Shown here: positions 16,047 through 25,046 of the stretch, one piece after another
Layout: each line of letters opens with the position of its first letter
Position numbering within the stretch: position 1 is the first letter of the stretch
NCBI GenBank assembly: GCA_964652025.1
Contig: CAZYZX010000007.1
Span: forward strand, 1 to 64,000
Origin: JAEXOD01 sp964652025
Lineage (GTDB): Bacteria; Bacteroidota; Ignavibacteria; Ignavibacteriales; Melioribacteraceae
DNA: 64,000 nucleotides
Reading direction: 5' to 3'
Position numbers and translations under genes: made by a program
Notes under the pieces: generated by a model
Database searches by the model: none
What the model saw: the letters and a program-made list of their open reading frames with translations, nothing else
Told to the model about the DNA's origin: nothing

Positions 16047-17044
16047 GATTCTTCCAATTTTTCCATTATAACCATATTTAGATAACCATCGTAACCGGTA
16101 ATGGCGGGTTGTTGGTTATTAAAAAAAGAATTAGAAACAGATTTAAGCAAATAAAATTGTTTATTAGCTCTTGTTCTAAAAGCTTTTTTAGATTCACCAG
16201 CTAAATCTATTGTTAGTTTAGAAGGTTTACCGCGCTTACCAATAATACCTTCTATTGCAATTGAGCCTTTATGTCCTAAAATTTCAATTCTGTTAAAAGC
16301 TTTTGGAGTGTTAAAGCTTACGTTAAACTGCCCATATCCACTTTTTTCGAATTTAACAATGCCTGCCGCAAAATCTTCCACTTGGGATTTATAAATAATA
16401 TTATCCATAAAACCTTTAACGTCTAAAATATTGCCGCCAAAAAATAATAAAAGGTCAATCATGTGTGTGCCAATATCTCTTAGAGCACCACCGCCGCTAA
16501 GCTCCTTTACAAATCTAAAGTTATCATCTGGAATGTATTCTGTATTATAGTTTACAGAAACGCTAATAATTTTACCCAATAAATTTTTATCTATTAATTC
16601 TTTAGCTTTTTGCACCAGAGGATGAAAGCGATTTACATAATTAACAGCTAAAAAAACATTATTTTTTTTGCAAGTCTCATACATTTCTAATGCTTGACTT
16701 GAAGTAATAGCTAAAGGTTTTTCGCATAAGATATGTTTACCGGCTTTGGCAGCTTCTATAACTTGCCAGTAGTGGTTTGCATTAATACTGCCAATATATA
16801 ATGCATCAAAATCTTGTTTTAAAAATTCTGTGTAGTTATCATAAGCTAAAGGAACAGAAAATTTATTTGCAATATATTTAGCTCTATCTAAAGTGCTGCT
16901 GTAAATAGCTGATACTTTATTTCTCCTAATTTTAAGTAATTCTGGCAATAAAGAAGTTTCAGTAAATTTACCGCAACCCGCAATACCCCAACACAATTTT
17001 TTAATAATGTTAACGGGTAAATGTAACCTTTCGTTTAGTTTCAT
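16037..17044 (-). CDS. Gfo/Idh/MocA family oxidoreductase
   Basis: A 335-residue NAD(P)-dependent dehydrogenase. The N-terminal Rossmann motif is GIAGCGKFTETSLLPEL, followed by the CEKPLAIT signature that supplies the catalytic lysine, and a GGGALRDIGTHMIDLLLFF segment with the active-site D and H. The C-terminal alpha/beta domain is complete. The family acts on inositols, sugar acids and nucleotide sugars. Translational overlap with the class II aldolase gene suggests a shared pathway. It starts 13 bases after metF. Confidence 0.88.
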   Translation of the reverse strand: MKLNERLHLPVNIIKKLCWGIAGCGKFTETSLLPELLKIRRNKVSAIYSSTLDRAKYIANKFSVPLAYDNYTEFLKQDFDALYIGSINANHYWQVIEAAKAGKHILCEKPLAITSSQALEMYETCKKNNVFLAVNYVNRFHPLVQKAKELIDKNLLGKIISVSVNYNTEYIPDDNFRFVKELSGGGALRDIGTHMIDLLLFFGGNILDVKGFMDNIIYKSQVEDFAAGIVKFEKSGYGQFNVSFNTPKAFNRIEILGHKGSIAIEGIIGKRGKPSKLTIDLAGESKKAFRTRANKQFYLLKSVSNSFFNNQQPAITGYDGYLNMVIMEKLEESCL

Positions 17045-17057
17045 TTTAACCTTTAAA

Positions 17058-18011
17058 TTAAATTTTTAACTTTGCCATTAATTTCTTAATAGGTAAAGAA
17101 GATTGCATAATATAAAAATGAATTGCCGGTACATTATGATTTAGCAAGTCTTCCACCTGTTTAAGTGCCCATTCAACACCAATATCTATTGTGTGTTCTG
17201 GTTTATTAGTCAAAATATTATCTGCTAGTTCTTTAGGTATATCGATAAAAAAGTTTTTAGGTAAAGAATTTACGTGTTTTTGAGAAGTTAAGATTTTTAA
17301 GCCGGGGATAATAGGAACAGTAATACCAGCCTTTCTGCATTTATCAACATAATCGTAATATTTATTATTATCAAAAAACATTTGAGTAACGATATAATCA
17401 GCGCCTGCATCAATTTTGGCTTTTGTGTGTAAAATATCAATATCTAAATTAGGTGCTTCATAGTGTTTTTCGGGATATCCAGAGACGCCAATGCAAAAAT
17501 CGGTTGGTTCAGCGTCTAAAAGCGAGTCCTCTAAATATTTGCCATTATTCATGGCTTTTATTTGTTGCACTAAATCAATAGCTCGCGCATTAACACTTCT
17601 ACCAAATTTAACAGGTTTATTAAATGCAGAGTCGTCGCCTTTAATAGCTAAAACATTATCAATTTGTAAATAGCGCAACTCTATTAAAAAGTCTTCTGTT
17701 TCTTCTCTCGTAAAACCTTGGCAAATTACATGTGGTACAGCATCAACATTATATTTGTTTTGAATTAATGCGCATATTCCTAAAGTGCCGGGGCGTTTGC
17801 GTTTAATTTTTGCAATAAAACCACCATTTGGCGTTTCTTCATATATAACTTCTGCTGCATGGCTTGTAATATCTATAAATGGGGGATTGTATTGAATAAT
17901 ATCATCTAAAAGTGATAGTAGTTGCTTTAAGTTACCCCCTCTTTTTGGCGGAATTATTTCGAAACTTATTAAAGGATTACGCGCTTTATCTAAATGTTCT
18001 ATTACTTTCAT
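17058..18011 (-). CDS. metF: Methylenetetrahydrofolate reductase
   Basis: A 317-residue flavoprotein that reduces 5,10-methylene-THF to 5-methyl-THF for methionine synthesis. It begins with the SFEIIPPKRGG variant of the family's SFEFFPP motif, has DITSHAAE, LAIKGDDSAF, GVSGYPEKHYEAPNLD, GADYIVTQMFFDNNKY and PIIPGLKILTS. Length is close to the bacterial norm of about 300. It is the first gene of a six-gene minus-strand operon running to rarA. Confidence 0.93.
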   Translation of the reverse strand: MKVIEHLDKARNPLISFEIIPPKRGGNLKQLLSLLDDIIQYNPPFIDITSHAAEVIYEETPNGGFIAKIKRKRPGTLGICALIQNKYNVDAVPHVICQGFTREETEDFLIELRYLQIDNVLAIKGDDSAFNKPVKFGRSVNARAIDLVQQIKAMNNGKYLEDSLLDAEPTDFCIGVSGYPEKHYEAPNLDIDILHTKAKIDAGADYIVTQMFFDNNKYYDYVDKCRKAGITVPIIPGLKILTSQKHVNSLPKNFFIDIPKELADNILTNKPEHTIDIGVEWALKQVEDLLNHNVPAIHFYIMQSSLPIKKLMAKLKI

Positions 18012-18034
18012 TTATACCCAAATTTTTAATTATA

Positions 18035-18042
18035 CAAATTTA
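18035..18042 (-). promoter_or_regulatory. Candidate -7 element for the metF-rarA operon
   Basis: On the minus strand this reads TAAATTTG, a fit to TAnnTTTG, 24 bases before the metF start. No clear TTTG is found 20 bases upstream, and that upstream part would overlap the end of the preceding gene. Confidence 0.35.
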
Positions 18043-18067
18043 ATAATAAATTTCCATTTTAGTAATT

Positions 18068-20494
18068 TTATTTATCATTTTTAAAAGTTATAACATCATT
18101 TGTTAGTTTCATAATTTTATTTAAATCTGTATTAATTTTAATATATTTTCCTTTTAACCAGTATTCAGTTAAGTTTTTGTAATTTTTATTAAAAGGATGA
18201 CCAGAGTTTCCAGTTGGTAAAACAACATAAATATTATCTTTATCTGCAAAATCGTAAATATAACGCATACTTGGACCAAGATTATTTGCATATGGTTTAT
18301 TAAAGTTATATTCACCATTATTTATTGTTGTGCCATCTCCACCAATTGGGAAAGGACCGATATTAAAAAATTTATCTACAAAAACAGATTTACCGCTAAA
18401 GTTATGTTTAAAAGTAACCGTATGTATCTTTCCCCACTGCCAAAGTTTTATATCTTTGCCATTAAAAAACTCAAGCTCTGTTAATGCGTCAGATAAACTT
18501 TTTCTTAATATATCATCTCTTGTTTCTATTTTTTCTGTTTTTACATTATCAAACCAAGTGGAGTTGGGTTGCTGTAAAAGTCTTTGCATTACGCGGTAAG
18601 GAACATTTGCTACAAATCTATATTCGTTTAAATAAGTTTTCCCCATTTCATCTTCAAAAGTATTTTCTATTAGTTTTTGTAAAAATACTGCGTAAATAGT
18701 AGGTGTTTGGGAATCTTTGTAAAAATTAAAGTCCCATTTTTTGAACAATTTTAATGTAAGTTCTAAATTTTTATTTTTAATTTCAGCATATTTAAATGCA
18801 TCTAAAACAAATGGGATAATTTTAGAAGCATAGTCAGAATAATAATCATATTGGTAAATCATAAAATCATTAACAGAGTGCTTTTGTTTACTACTAAGTA
18901 AAAAATTAATTCTGTTAATTCTAGAGTCTGGTTCCCATAAATTAGTAATGTGATAACTAAATTTAGGGTCTACTTTATTATTAGCAGTAGCAATAAAACC
19001 GGTTTGTGGATTATAAAAAGATGGCATAGCATCAAACGGAACAAATCCTTTCCAATCGCTTTCATCTGTGGTGCCATCGAAAACAAACGAAGTTGAGTTA
19101 TTATTGCGAATTGGAATTCTAGCACCACAAACATAGCCAATATTTCCATTAATATCTGCATAAACAAAATTTTGACCAGGTGTATAAAAATATCGTAAGG
19201 CTTCCTTAAATTGTGCAAAATTTGTGGCTTTGTTTAGTTTAAGGAAAGAGGTAAGTTCGTCGCCATCGTTTTCTAAAGCTACCCAACGCATACTTAAAAT
19301 ACTATTCTTACGATATTTATTTGGGTAAATTTTATTAAATAAATGAATATCGGAAATAATTGGTCCACGGTGTGTACTTTTTACAGTAAAAGTAATATTA
19401 GCTCCATCTTTAACATATATGGTATCCTTTTTAGTTTTAAGTGGAAGCCATTTACCATTTAATAGATAATTAGACCCAAGCGAGTCTAATGTTTCAGCAT
19501 AAAAATCTGCGTCATCGGTCATAACGTTGGTAACTGCCCAACTAATATAATCGTTTTTACCAATAACTATGGCGGGCAGCCCCGGCAATGTAAAACCTGC
19601 TAAATTGTTATTGCCAGATTTAATAACAGCAAGGTACCAACGCGATGGAGCTTGAAAAGATAAATGTGGGTCGTTTGCAATTATTGGTTTGCCACTTTCG
19701 CTGTGGTTACCATTAATTACCCAGTTGTTGGACCCAATATGTGTTCCTTCAAATCCTATAAACTTTCTAAAACTTTTATCAACTACAACTAAATCGTTTT
19801 GAGTGTTATCATAATATTTTGCAATAGTGTTAATTATATAAGTTTGGTTTTGGTCGCCAGAAGGTAAAATTTCCATTGCCTTTTCTTTACCAAATTTATT
19901 TATTAAGTGAGAAAAAGCAAAATCTGTCCACCAACTAATATTTAGTTCCCATGCAAGCATCTTTGCTACGTAAAGGCTATGCTCGGGTTTCCATTTATTG
20001 GGTACGTAATTAAGTAAAGAAAACTCAATAGGTAAAGCATTTTTGTTATTTTCTATATAATAGTTTACGCCATTTGCATAAGCGTTAAGGATTTTTAAAG
20101 TATTTTGGTCTAATCGCTCTAATTTTTGTTTAGCAACGTCTTTTAAGCCAAGTGTTAAAAACATTTTATCATAAGGAACAGTGCTTTTGCCAAATACTTC
20201 GCTCAATCTACCAGAAGCGGCACGTCTAATCACATCCATTTGAAATAATCGCTCTTGCGCATGTGCATAACCTAATGCAAAAGCAGCATCATAATCGTTT
20301 TGTGCATCAATATAAGCAACACCTAATGAATCCCTAAATATTTTTGTTTCGTTAGCAATTTTATTGGTAGTTATAGTCACTTTATAGTTGGGTAATGATT
20401 GATTGACCAAAATATAGGAAAATATGGCAAATGCTGTTACAACTAAAAAAATTGTAATAAATGCAGCTATCGTTATTTTTTTTGATGTTCTCAT
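18068..20494 (-). CDS. Penicillin acylase family (S45) N-terminal nucleophile hydrolase
   Basis: An 808-residue exported hydrolase precursor. A hydrophobic anchor or signal segment covers about 8-30. The alpha region has DSLGVAYIDAQNDYDAAFALGYAHAQERLFQMD, normal for the family. Autocleavage should occur before S255 in HIGSNNWV, which becomes the nucleophile of the beta chain; the following NGNHSESGKPIIANDPHL is the conserved substrate pocket. S45 enzymes cleave beta-lactam side chains, acyl-homoserine lactones and other amides, and the natural substrate here is unknown. It lies 56 bases upstream of metF. Confidence 0.9.
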   Translation of the reverse strand: MRTSKKITIAAFITIFLVVTAFAIFSYILVNQSLPNYKVTITTNKIANETKIFRDSLGVAYIDAQNDYDAAFALGYAHAQERLFQMDVIRRAASGRLSEVFGKSTVPYDKMFLTLGLKDVAKQKLERLDQNTLKILNAYANGVNYYIENNKNALPIEFSLLNYVPNKWKPEHSLYVAKMLAWELNISWWTDFAFSHLINKFGKEKAMEILPSGDQNQTYIINTIAKYYDNTQNDLVVVDKSFRKFIGFEGTHIGSNNWVINGNHSESGKPIIANDPHLSFQAPSRWYLAVIKSGNNNLAGFTLPGLPAIVIGKNDYISWAVTNVMTDDADFYAETLDSLGSNYLLNGKWLPLKTKKDTIYVKDGANITFTVKSTHRGPIISDIHLFNKIYPNKYRKNSILSMRWVALENDGDELTSFLKLNKATNFAQFKEALRYFYTPGQNFVYADINGNIGYVCGARIPIRNNNSTSFVFDGTTDESDWKGFVPFDAMPSFYNPQTGFIATANNKVDPKFSYHITNLWEPDSRINRINFLLSSKQKHSVNDFMIYQYDYYSDYASKIIPFVLDAFKYAEIKNKNLELTLKLFKKWDFNFYKDSQTPTIYAVFLQKLIENTFEDEMGKTYLNEYRFVANVPYRVMQRLLQQPNSTWFDNVKTEKIETRDDILRKSLSDALTELEFFNGKDIKLWQWGKIHTVTFKHNFSGKSVFVDKFFNIGPFPIGGDGTTINNGEYNFNKPYANNLGPSMRYIYDFADKDNIYVVLPTGNSGHPFNKNYKNLTEYWLKGKYIKINTDLNKIMKLTNDVITFKNDK

Positions 20495-20601
20495 TTTTAC
20501 TTTTTTATTAAAATTTAACTTATAAAAATAACTAAATATTATGAAATATTATAAATTTATATTAAATTTATGTTTTAATTCAATAATCTAAAGGTAAAAG
20601 G

Positions 20602-21903
20602 ATGGAAGTTTTAACTATTATTTTAATGATTATTTTAATTGTATTGTTAATTTTAATTTATGCAAAATTTAGTGGTGTATTGCAAAGGTTAGATACAATA
20701 CAAAATGAAACACGCAGAACCTATGAAAATATGGTTAATTTATTAAGTACAGAAAACTCTAAGATAAGAACAGAGACAGAGAAAGCATACAGTAATTTAA
20801 GAATTGAGTTGGGTAATCAGCTAAATAATTTTGGTAATTTAAGTAGTTCTAACATTAGGCAAATAACAGAAGTATTAAAAGAGCAGTTAGCTTTATTTTC
20901 AAATCAACTAAAAACTTTAACTGATAATTTTAATACGAGATTAAGCGAACTTACCATAAAAATAGAAAATAACCTAAAGAATATTCAAGAAAGTAATGAG
21001 AAAAAACTTGATGAAATGCGAATAACAGTTGATGAAAAGTTGCACAGCACATTAGAAAAGAGATTGAGTGAGTCCTTTTCTGTTGTAAGTTCACGTTTAG
21101 AGCAAGTGCATAAAGGATTAGGGGAGATGCAAACATTAGCTTCTGGTGTTGGGGATTTGAAGAAAGTTTTAACCAACGTTAAAAACAGAGGTGTTTGGGG
21201 GGAAATGCAATTGAAATCATTACTAGAACAAGTGTTTGCTCCAGAGCAATACGCAGAAAATGTTGTTGTAAAAAGTGGTAGTAGAGAAAATGTTGAATTT
21301 GCTATTAAACTACCGGGTAAAGGCGATAAAACAGATGAAGTTGTTTATTTACCAATAGATTCTAAGTTCCCATTAGAAGATTACCAAAATCTTGTTTTTG
21401 CACAAGAAAAAGGGGATTTAGATTTAATAAATGAATATAAAAAAGCATTAATTAACAGGATAAGAAGTGAAGCGGACTCGATTTCTAAAAAATATATTAA
21501 TCCACCTGTAACAACAGATTTTGCAGTTCTGTTTTTACCGCTTGAAAGTTTATTTGCAGAGGTCTTAAGTGTACCCGGTTTATATGACTCTTTACAACAA
21601 AATCAAAAAGTAGTTATTACTGGTCCAACAACACTATATGCGTTCTTAGGCAGTTTACAGATGGGATTTAAAACATTAGCAATACAAAAACGAAGCAGCG
21701 AGGTGTGGAATTTATTAGGTGCAATTAAAACAGAATTTACTAAATTTGGAACTTTATTAGAAAAAACACAACAAAAATTAGATAGCGCAAGCAAAGAAAT
21801 TGATGCTGCACAAAAACAAAGCAAAAAAATTGAAAAGAAATTAGGTAGTGTAGATTCATTGCCCGCACCTGAAGAGGTTAAATTACTTTTAGGGGATGAA
21901 TAA
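20602..21903 (+). CDS. rmuC: DNA recombination protein RmuC
   Basis: A 433-residue protein of the RmuC family, nuclease-like proteins that limit inversion at short repeats. It has an N-terminal membrane helix (about 4-24), a long coiled coil (about 30-185), and the conserved PD-(D/E)XK-like domain with NRGVWGEMQLKSLLEQV, LPIDSKFPLEDYQ and VVITGPTTLYAFLGSLQMGF. Length is typical. It is a single gene with AAAGG before the ATG. Confidence 0.92.
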   Translation: MEVLTIILMIILIVLLILIYAKFSGVLQRLDTIQNETRRTYENMVNLLSTENSKIRTETEKAYSNLRIELGNQLNNFGNLSSSNIRQITEVLKEQLALFSNQLKTLTDNFNTRLSELTIKIENNLKNIQESNEKKLDEMRITVDEKLHSTLEKRLSESFSVVSSRLEQVHKGLGEMQTLASGVGDLKKVLTNVKNRGVWGEMQLKSLLEQVFAPEQYAENVVVKSGSRENVEFAIKLPGKGDKTDEVVYLPIDSKFPLEDYQNLVFAQEKGDLDLINEYKKALINRIRSEADSISKKYINPPVTTDFAVLFLPLESLFAEVLSVPGLYDSLQQNQKVVITGPTTLYAFLGSLQMGFKTLAIQKRSSEVWNLLGAIKTEFTKFGTLLEKTQQKLDSASKEIDAAQKQSKKIEKKLGSVDSLPAPEEVKLLLGDE

Positions 21904-21959
21904 CTTAAAAGAACTTATTATTAATTTATAGTGTTCCTTACTAAAAACGAAAGGAAAAA

Positions 21960-22721
21960 ATGAATATAAAATTAAAAATTGTGGATATTATTGAAGAGAC
22001 TGAAAGCACAAAATCTTTTATTTTAGAAGATATTGAAAGAAAAATAAATAGCTTTATAGCAGGGCAATATTTAACATTAAATATTAATTTTAATGGAGAA
22101 TTAATTAAAAGAAGTTATTCTGTTTCTTCTACTCCAGATTTACTACCTTTATTAAGAATAACAATTAAACAAAATTATGTTAATCCAGCTTATACATCGT
22201 TTTGTGAAACACTTAGTATTGGTATAATACTAAATGCAGAGCCAATTGAGGGCTATTTTTACATTACAGAAAAACCAAATATTAATAACTATATATTTTA
22301 TGCTGCTGGTAGCGGTATAACGCCAATTATTACTATTATTAAAGATATTTTAAGAAAACGTGAAGATGTTAATGTTCAATTATACTATCAAAATAGAAAT
22401 GAAGAATCTATAATTTTTTATGACGAGTTAAATAACTTAGCAAAAAAGTATGCTAATTTTAACATGCAGTGCTATTTTAGTCGTCCATTAGATATTACAA
22501 AACATATACCACAAAGGATAAATCCCGAAATAATAACAAAACTATTGGTCAAAAATAAAATTATTGTAAATAGCAGTGAAATATTTGTATGCGGTCCAAA
22601 TAATTTTATAGATATGATATTTGGCATTTATAAGGAATTAGGAGTTAGTGAAAAGCAGCTTTTTAGAGAGATATATATAAAAAAAAAGGTTAAGAAAGAG
22701 GAAATTTTAATAAAAAGTTAA
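21960..22721 (+). CDS. Ferredoxin-NADP reductase-type flavin oxidoreductase
   Basis: A 253-residue FAD and NAD(P)-binding reductase. The FAD domain has GQYLTLN and RSYSVSSTP (the RxYS flavin motif), and the NAD domain has AAGSGITPIITIIKDIL and a C-terminal CGPNNFIDMI. Related phenylacetate and xylene monooxygenase reductases carry a C-terminal [2Fe-2S] domain of about 90 residues. Here the protein stops about 30 residues after CGPNNF, so electrons must go to a separate carrier. AAAGG precedes the ATG. Partner unknown. Confidence 0.85.
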   Translation: MNIKLKIVDIIEETESTKSFILEDIERKINSFIAGQYLTLNINFNGELIKRSYSVSSTPDLLPLLRITIKQNYVNPAYTSFCETLSIGIILNAEPIEGYFYITEKPNINNYIFYAAGSGITPIITIIKDILRKREDVNVQLYYQNRNEESIIFYDELNNLAKKYANFNMQCYFSRPLDITKHIPQRINPEIITKLLVKNKIIVNSSEIFVCGPNNFIDMIFGIYKELGVSEKQLFREIYIKKKVKKEEILIKS

Positions 22722-22822
22722 TATTAAATAAAAAAATAATAAAATTTCTTGCATAGTAAAAAAAATATTATTATTTTAGAAATCTAATTTTTGTTCTTTA
22801 TAGAAAAAACGAGAAAAAAATA

Positions 22823-22854
22823 TTTGCAAAATTAAATAAAAGTAGCTATATTTG
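22823..22854 (+). promoter_or_regulatory. Bacteroidota-type promoter of the tRNA operon
   Basis: TTTG at 22823-22826 and TATATTTG at 22847-22854 are separated by 20 bases, a good match to the TTTG/TAnnTTTG promoter used by the Bacteroidota primary sigma factor. tRNA-Leu starts 17 bases after the -7 element. Confidence 0.75.
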
Positions 22855-22871
22855 AAACTCGTAAAAAAACT

Positions 22872-22957
22872 GCCGGGGTGGCGGAATAGGTAGACGCACA
22901 GGACTTAAAATCCTGTGGGTGGTTACACCCGTGCCGGTTCGAGTCCGGCCCTCGGTA
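22872..22957 (+). tRNA. tRNA-Leu, anticodon TAA
   Basis: 86 bases that fold as a type II tRNA with a long variable arm. The acceptor stem GCCGGGG pairs with CCTCGGT, the D arm is GCG...CGC, the anticodon stem is CAGGA/TCCTG around CTTAAAA (anticodon TAA), the variable arm is TGGGTGGTTACACCC, and the T arm is GCCGG-TTCGAGT-CCGGC. The CCA end is not encoded. Confidence 0.96.
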
Positions 22958-22985
22958 CTTAAAAAAAAGAGCTAAAGAGAACCTC

Positions 22986-23059
22986 GGGTTCTTAGCTCAG
23001 CTGGTTAGAGCGTCTGTTTGACGTACAGAAGGCCAGAGGTTCGAATCCTCTAGAACCCA
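22986..23059 (+). tRNA. tRNA-Val, anticodon GAC
   Basis: 74 bases with acceptor stem GGGTTCT/AGAACCC, D arm GCTC...GAGC, anticodon stem TCTGT/ACAGA around TTGACGT (anticodon GAC), and T arm AGAGG-TTCGAAT-CCTCT. CCA is not encoded. It follows tRNA-Leu by 28 bases, probably on one transcript. Confidence 0.96.
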
Positions 23060-23066
23060 CTATAAT

Positions 23067-23088
23067 CGGAGTTTGCTCCGTTTTTTTT
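23067..23088 (+). terminator. Terminator between the tRNAs and thrS
   Basis: CGGAG and CTCCG pair around TTTG and are followed by eight T. It ends the tRNA transcript 16 bases before thrS, and could act as an attenuator if thrS is read from the tRNA promoter. Confidence 0.8.
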
Positions 23089-23103
23089 TATATAAAGGTA
23101 AAC

Positions 23104-25035
23104 ATGGAAAAAATTAAAGTAAAATTTCCCGATAATACCGTTAAAGAATTTGATAGTGGGGTTACCGCATACGAAATTTCCAAGTCGATATCCCCCAGAT
23201 TAGCTGAAGAAGCTTTAGTTGCCAAAGTAAACGGTAAATTGGTAGACTTAAACGCAAGCATAAATAATGATTGCGATCTTCAAATATTAACCTTTGATGA
23301 CCCAGAAGGTAAAGAGACCTATTGGCACTCTACAAGCCATTTAATGGCACATGCTATAACCAAATTATACCCAGAAGCAAAATTTGGTGTTGGTCCTGCA
23401 ATAGAAAACGGTTTTTATTACGATTTTGATATAAATACTCGTTTAACTGATGAAGATTTAGTTGCCATTGAAAATAAGATGGCTGAATTATCTAAAGAAA
23501 ATCATCCATTTTGTAGAAAAGAATTAACTAAAGCAGAAGCTCGTAAGTTTTTTGAAGAGAAAAATGACGAGTATAAGTTAGAGTTAATTGATGGATTGAA
23601 CGAAGCAGAAACTGCAATTAGCATTTATGAAGAAGGTGACTTTACAGACTTATGCCGCGGTCCTCATTTGCCCGGTGCCGGTAAAATAAAATTCTTTAAA
23701 TTGCTTAGTGTTTCTGGCAGTTATTGGCGCGGTGATGAAAAGAATAAAAGAATGCAACGCATTTATGGCATTTCTTTTCCAAAGAAAAAAATGCTTGATG
23801 ACTATTTGCACTTTTTAGAAGAAGCTAAAAAGCGTGACCATAGAAAATTAGGTAAACAATTAGATCTATTTAGCATACATGATGAAGCTGGTGCGGGATT
23901 AGTTTATTGGCATCCAAAAGGTGCCAGAATTAGACATGAAATAGAGAAATTTTGGAAAGAAGCACACTTTGAAAATGGGTATGAGTTAGTTTACTCTCCT
24001 CACGTTGGTAAAAGTTGGCTTTGGGAAACAAGTGGTCATCTTGTTAACTATAAAGATAATATGTATGCTCCAATTACAATTGATGACCAAGATTATTACA
24101 TAAAACCGATGAACTGCCCTTTCCATATAATGATGTATAAAACGGAAATACGCTCTTATAGAGATTTACCATTGCGTTGGGCAGAGCTTGGAACGGTATA
24201 CCGCTATGAAAAAAGCGGTGTATTGCATGGGTTATTGCGCGTTCGTGGGTTTACACAAGATGATGCGCATATATTCTGCACTCAAGAGCAAATAGAAGAT
24301 GAAATAATAGAAGTTATTCGATTTTCACTTTATATGTGGCGTTCTTTTGGCTTCGAAAACTTAAAGTTTTATGTTGCAACACGTCCAGAAAAAGCTGTTG
24401 GTGATGACGCACTTTGGGAAAAAGCAACAAATAGCTTAATTAACGCTTTACATCGAGAGAACTTAGAGTATGAATTAGACGAAGGTGGTGGAGCCTTTTA
24501 CGGACCTAAAATAGATATTAAAATTAAAGATGCAATAAATCGCGAGTGGCAAATGAGCACGATTCAATTCGATTTTAACTTGCCAGAGCGCTTTGATATG
24601 CATTACGTAGGTGAAGATGGTAAAGAACATCGTCCATTTATGGTTCATAGGGCTTTACTTGGGTCTTTAGAAAGATTTTTTGGAGTATTATTAGAACATC
24701 ATGGTGGAGCTTTTCCTTTATGGCTTGCACCTGTTCAAGCAGTAGTTGTTCCAATATCCCAAAATTACTTTGGATATGCTGAAAAAGTAGAAGAAGAGCT
24801 AAAGAAAGCCGGTTTACGAGTTACTTTAGATAGAAGAAACGAAAAAATTGGCTATAAAATTAGAGATTGGGAAACTAAAAAAGTTCCTTACATGTTTATT
24901 TTAGGCGAAAAAGAAGAAACAAATAATGTTGTATCTGTAAGGAAGCACAAAGAAGGTGATAAAGGCAGTATGCCACTAAGTGAAGTTATAAGTGAAATGA
25001 AATATAAAATAGAAAACAAATTAAATAACAATTAG
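23104..25035 (+). CDS. thrS: Threonyl-tRNA synthetase
   Basis: A 643-residue class II aminoacyl-tRNA synthetase. It has the N-terminal TGS domain (about 1-62), the editing domain with HSTSH (H75, H79) and DLCRGPHLPG, the catalytic core with KPMNCPFHIMMYK (zinc cysteine), the RYEKSGVLHGLLRVRGFTQDDAH motif 2 region and LLGSLERFFGVLLEHHGGAFPLWLAP, and an anticodon-binding C terminus. Length is normal. AAAGG lies just before the ATG. It heads the thrS-infC-rpmI-rplT-pheS-pheT cluster, a gene order also known from enterobacteria. Confidence 0.97.
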   Translation: MEKIKVKFPDNTVKEFDSGVTAYEISKSISPRLAEEALVAKVNGKLVDLNASINNDCDLQILTFDDPEGKETYWHSTSHLMAHAITKLYPEAKFGVGPAIENGFYYDFDINTRLTDEDLVAIENKMAELSKENHPFCRKELTKAEARKFFEEKNDEYKLELIDGLNEAETAISIYEEGDFTDLCRGPHLPGAGKIKFFKLLSVSGSYWRGDEKNKRMQRIYGISFPKKKMLDDYLHFLEEAKKRDHRKLGKQLDLFSIHDEAGAGLVYWHPKGARIRHEIEKFWKEAHFENGYELVYSPHVGKSWLWETSGHLVNYKDNMYAPITIDDQDYYIKPMNCPFHIMMYKTEIRSYRDLPLRWAELGTVYRYEKSGVLHGLLRVRGFTQDDAHIFCTQEQIEDEIIEVIRFSLYMWRSFGFENLKFYVATRPEKAVGDDALWEKATNSLINALHRENLEYELDEGGGAFYGPKIDIKIKDAINREWQMSTIQFDFNLPERFDMHYVGEDGKEHRPFMVHRALLGSLERFFGVLLEHHGGAFPLWLAPVQAVVVPISQNYFGYAEKVEEELKKAGLRVTLDRRNEKIGYKIRDWETKKVPYMFILGEKEETNNVVSVRKHKEGDKGSMPLSEVISEMKYKIENKLNNN

Positions 25036-25046
25036 AGAGGTAGTAA

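Noticed and set aside
23060..23103. Possible T-box leader before thrS
   Set aside because: The gap holds only a short terminator after the tRNAs; no specifier loop or T-box sequence is seen.
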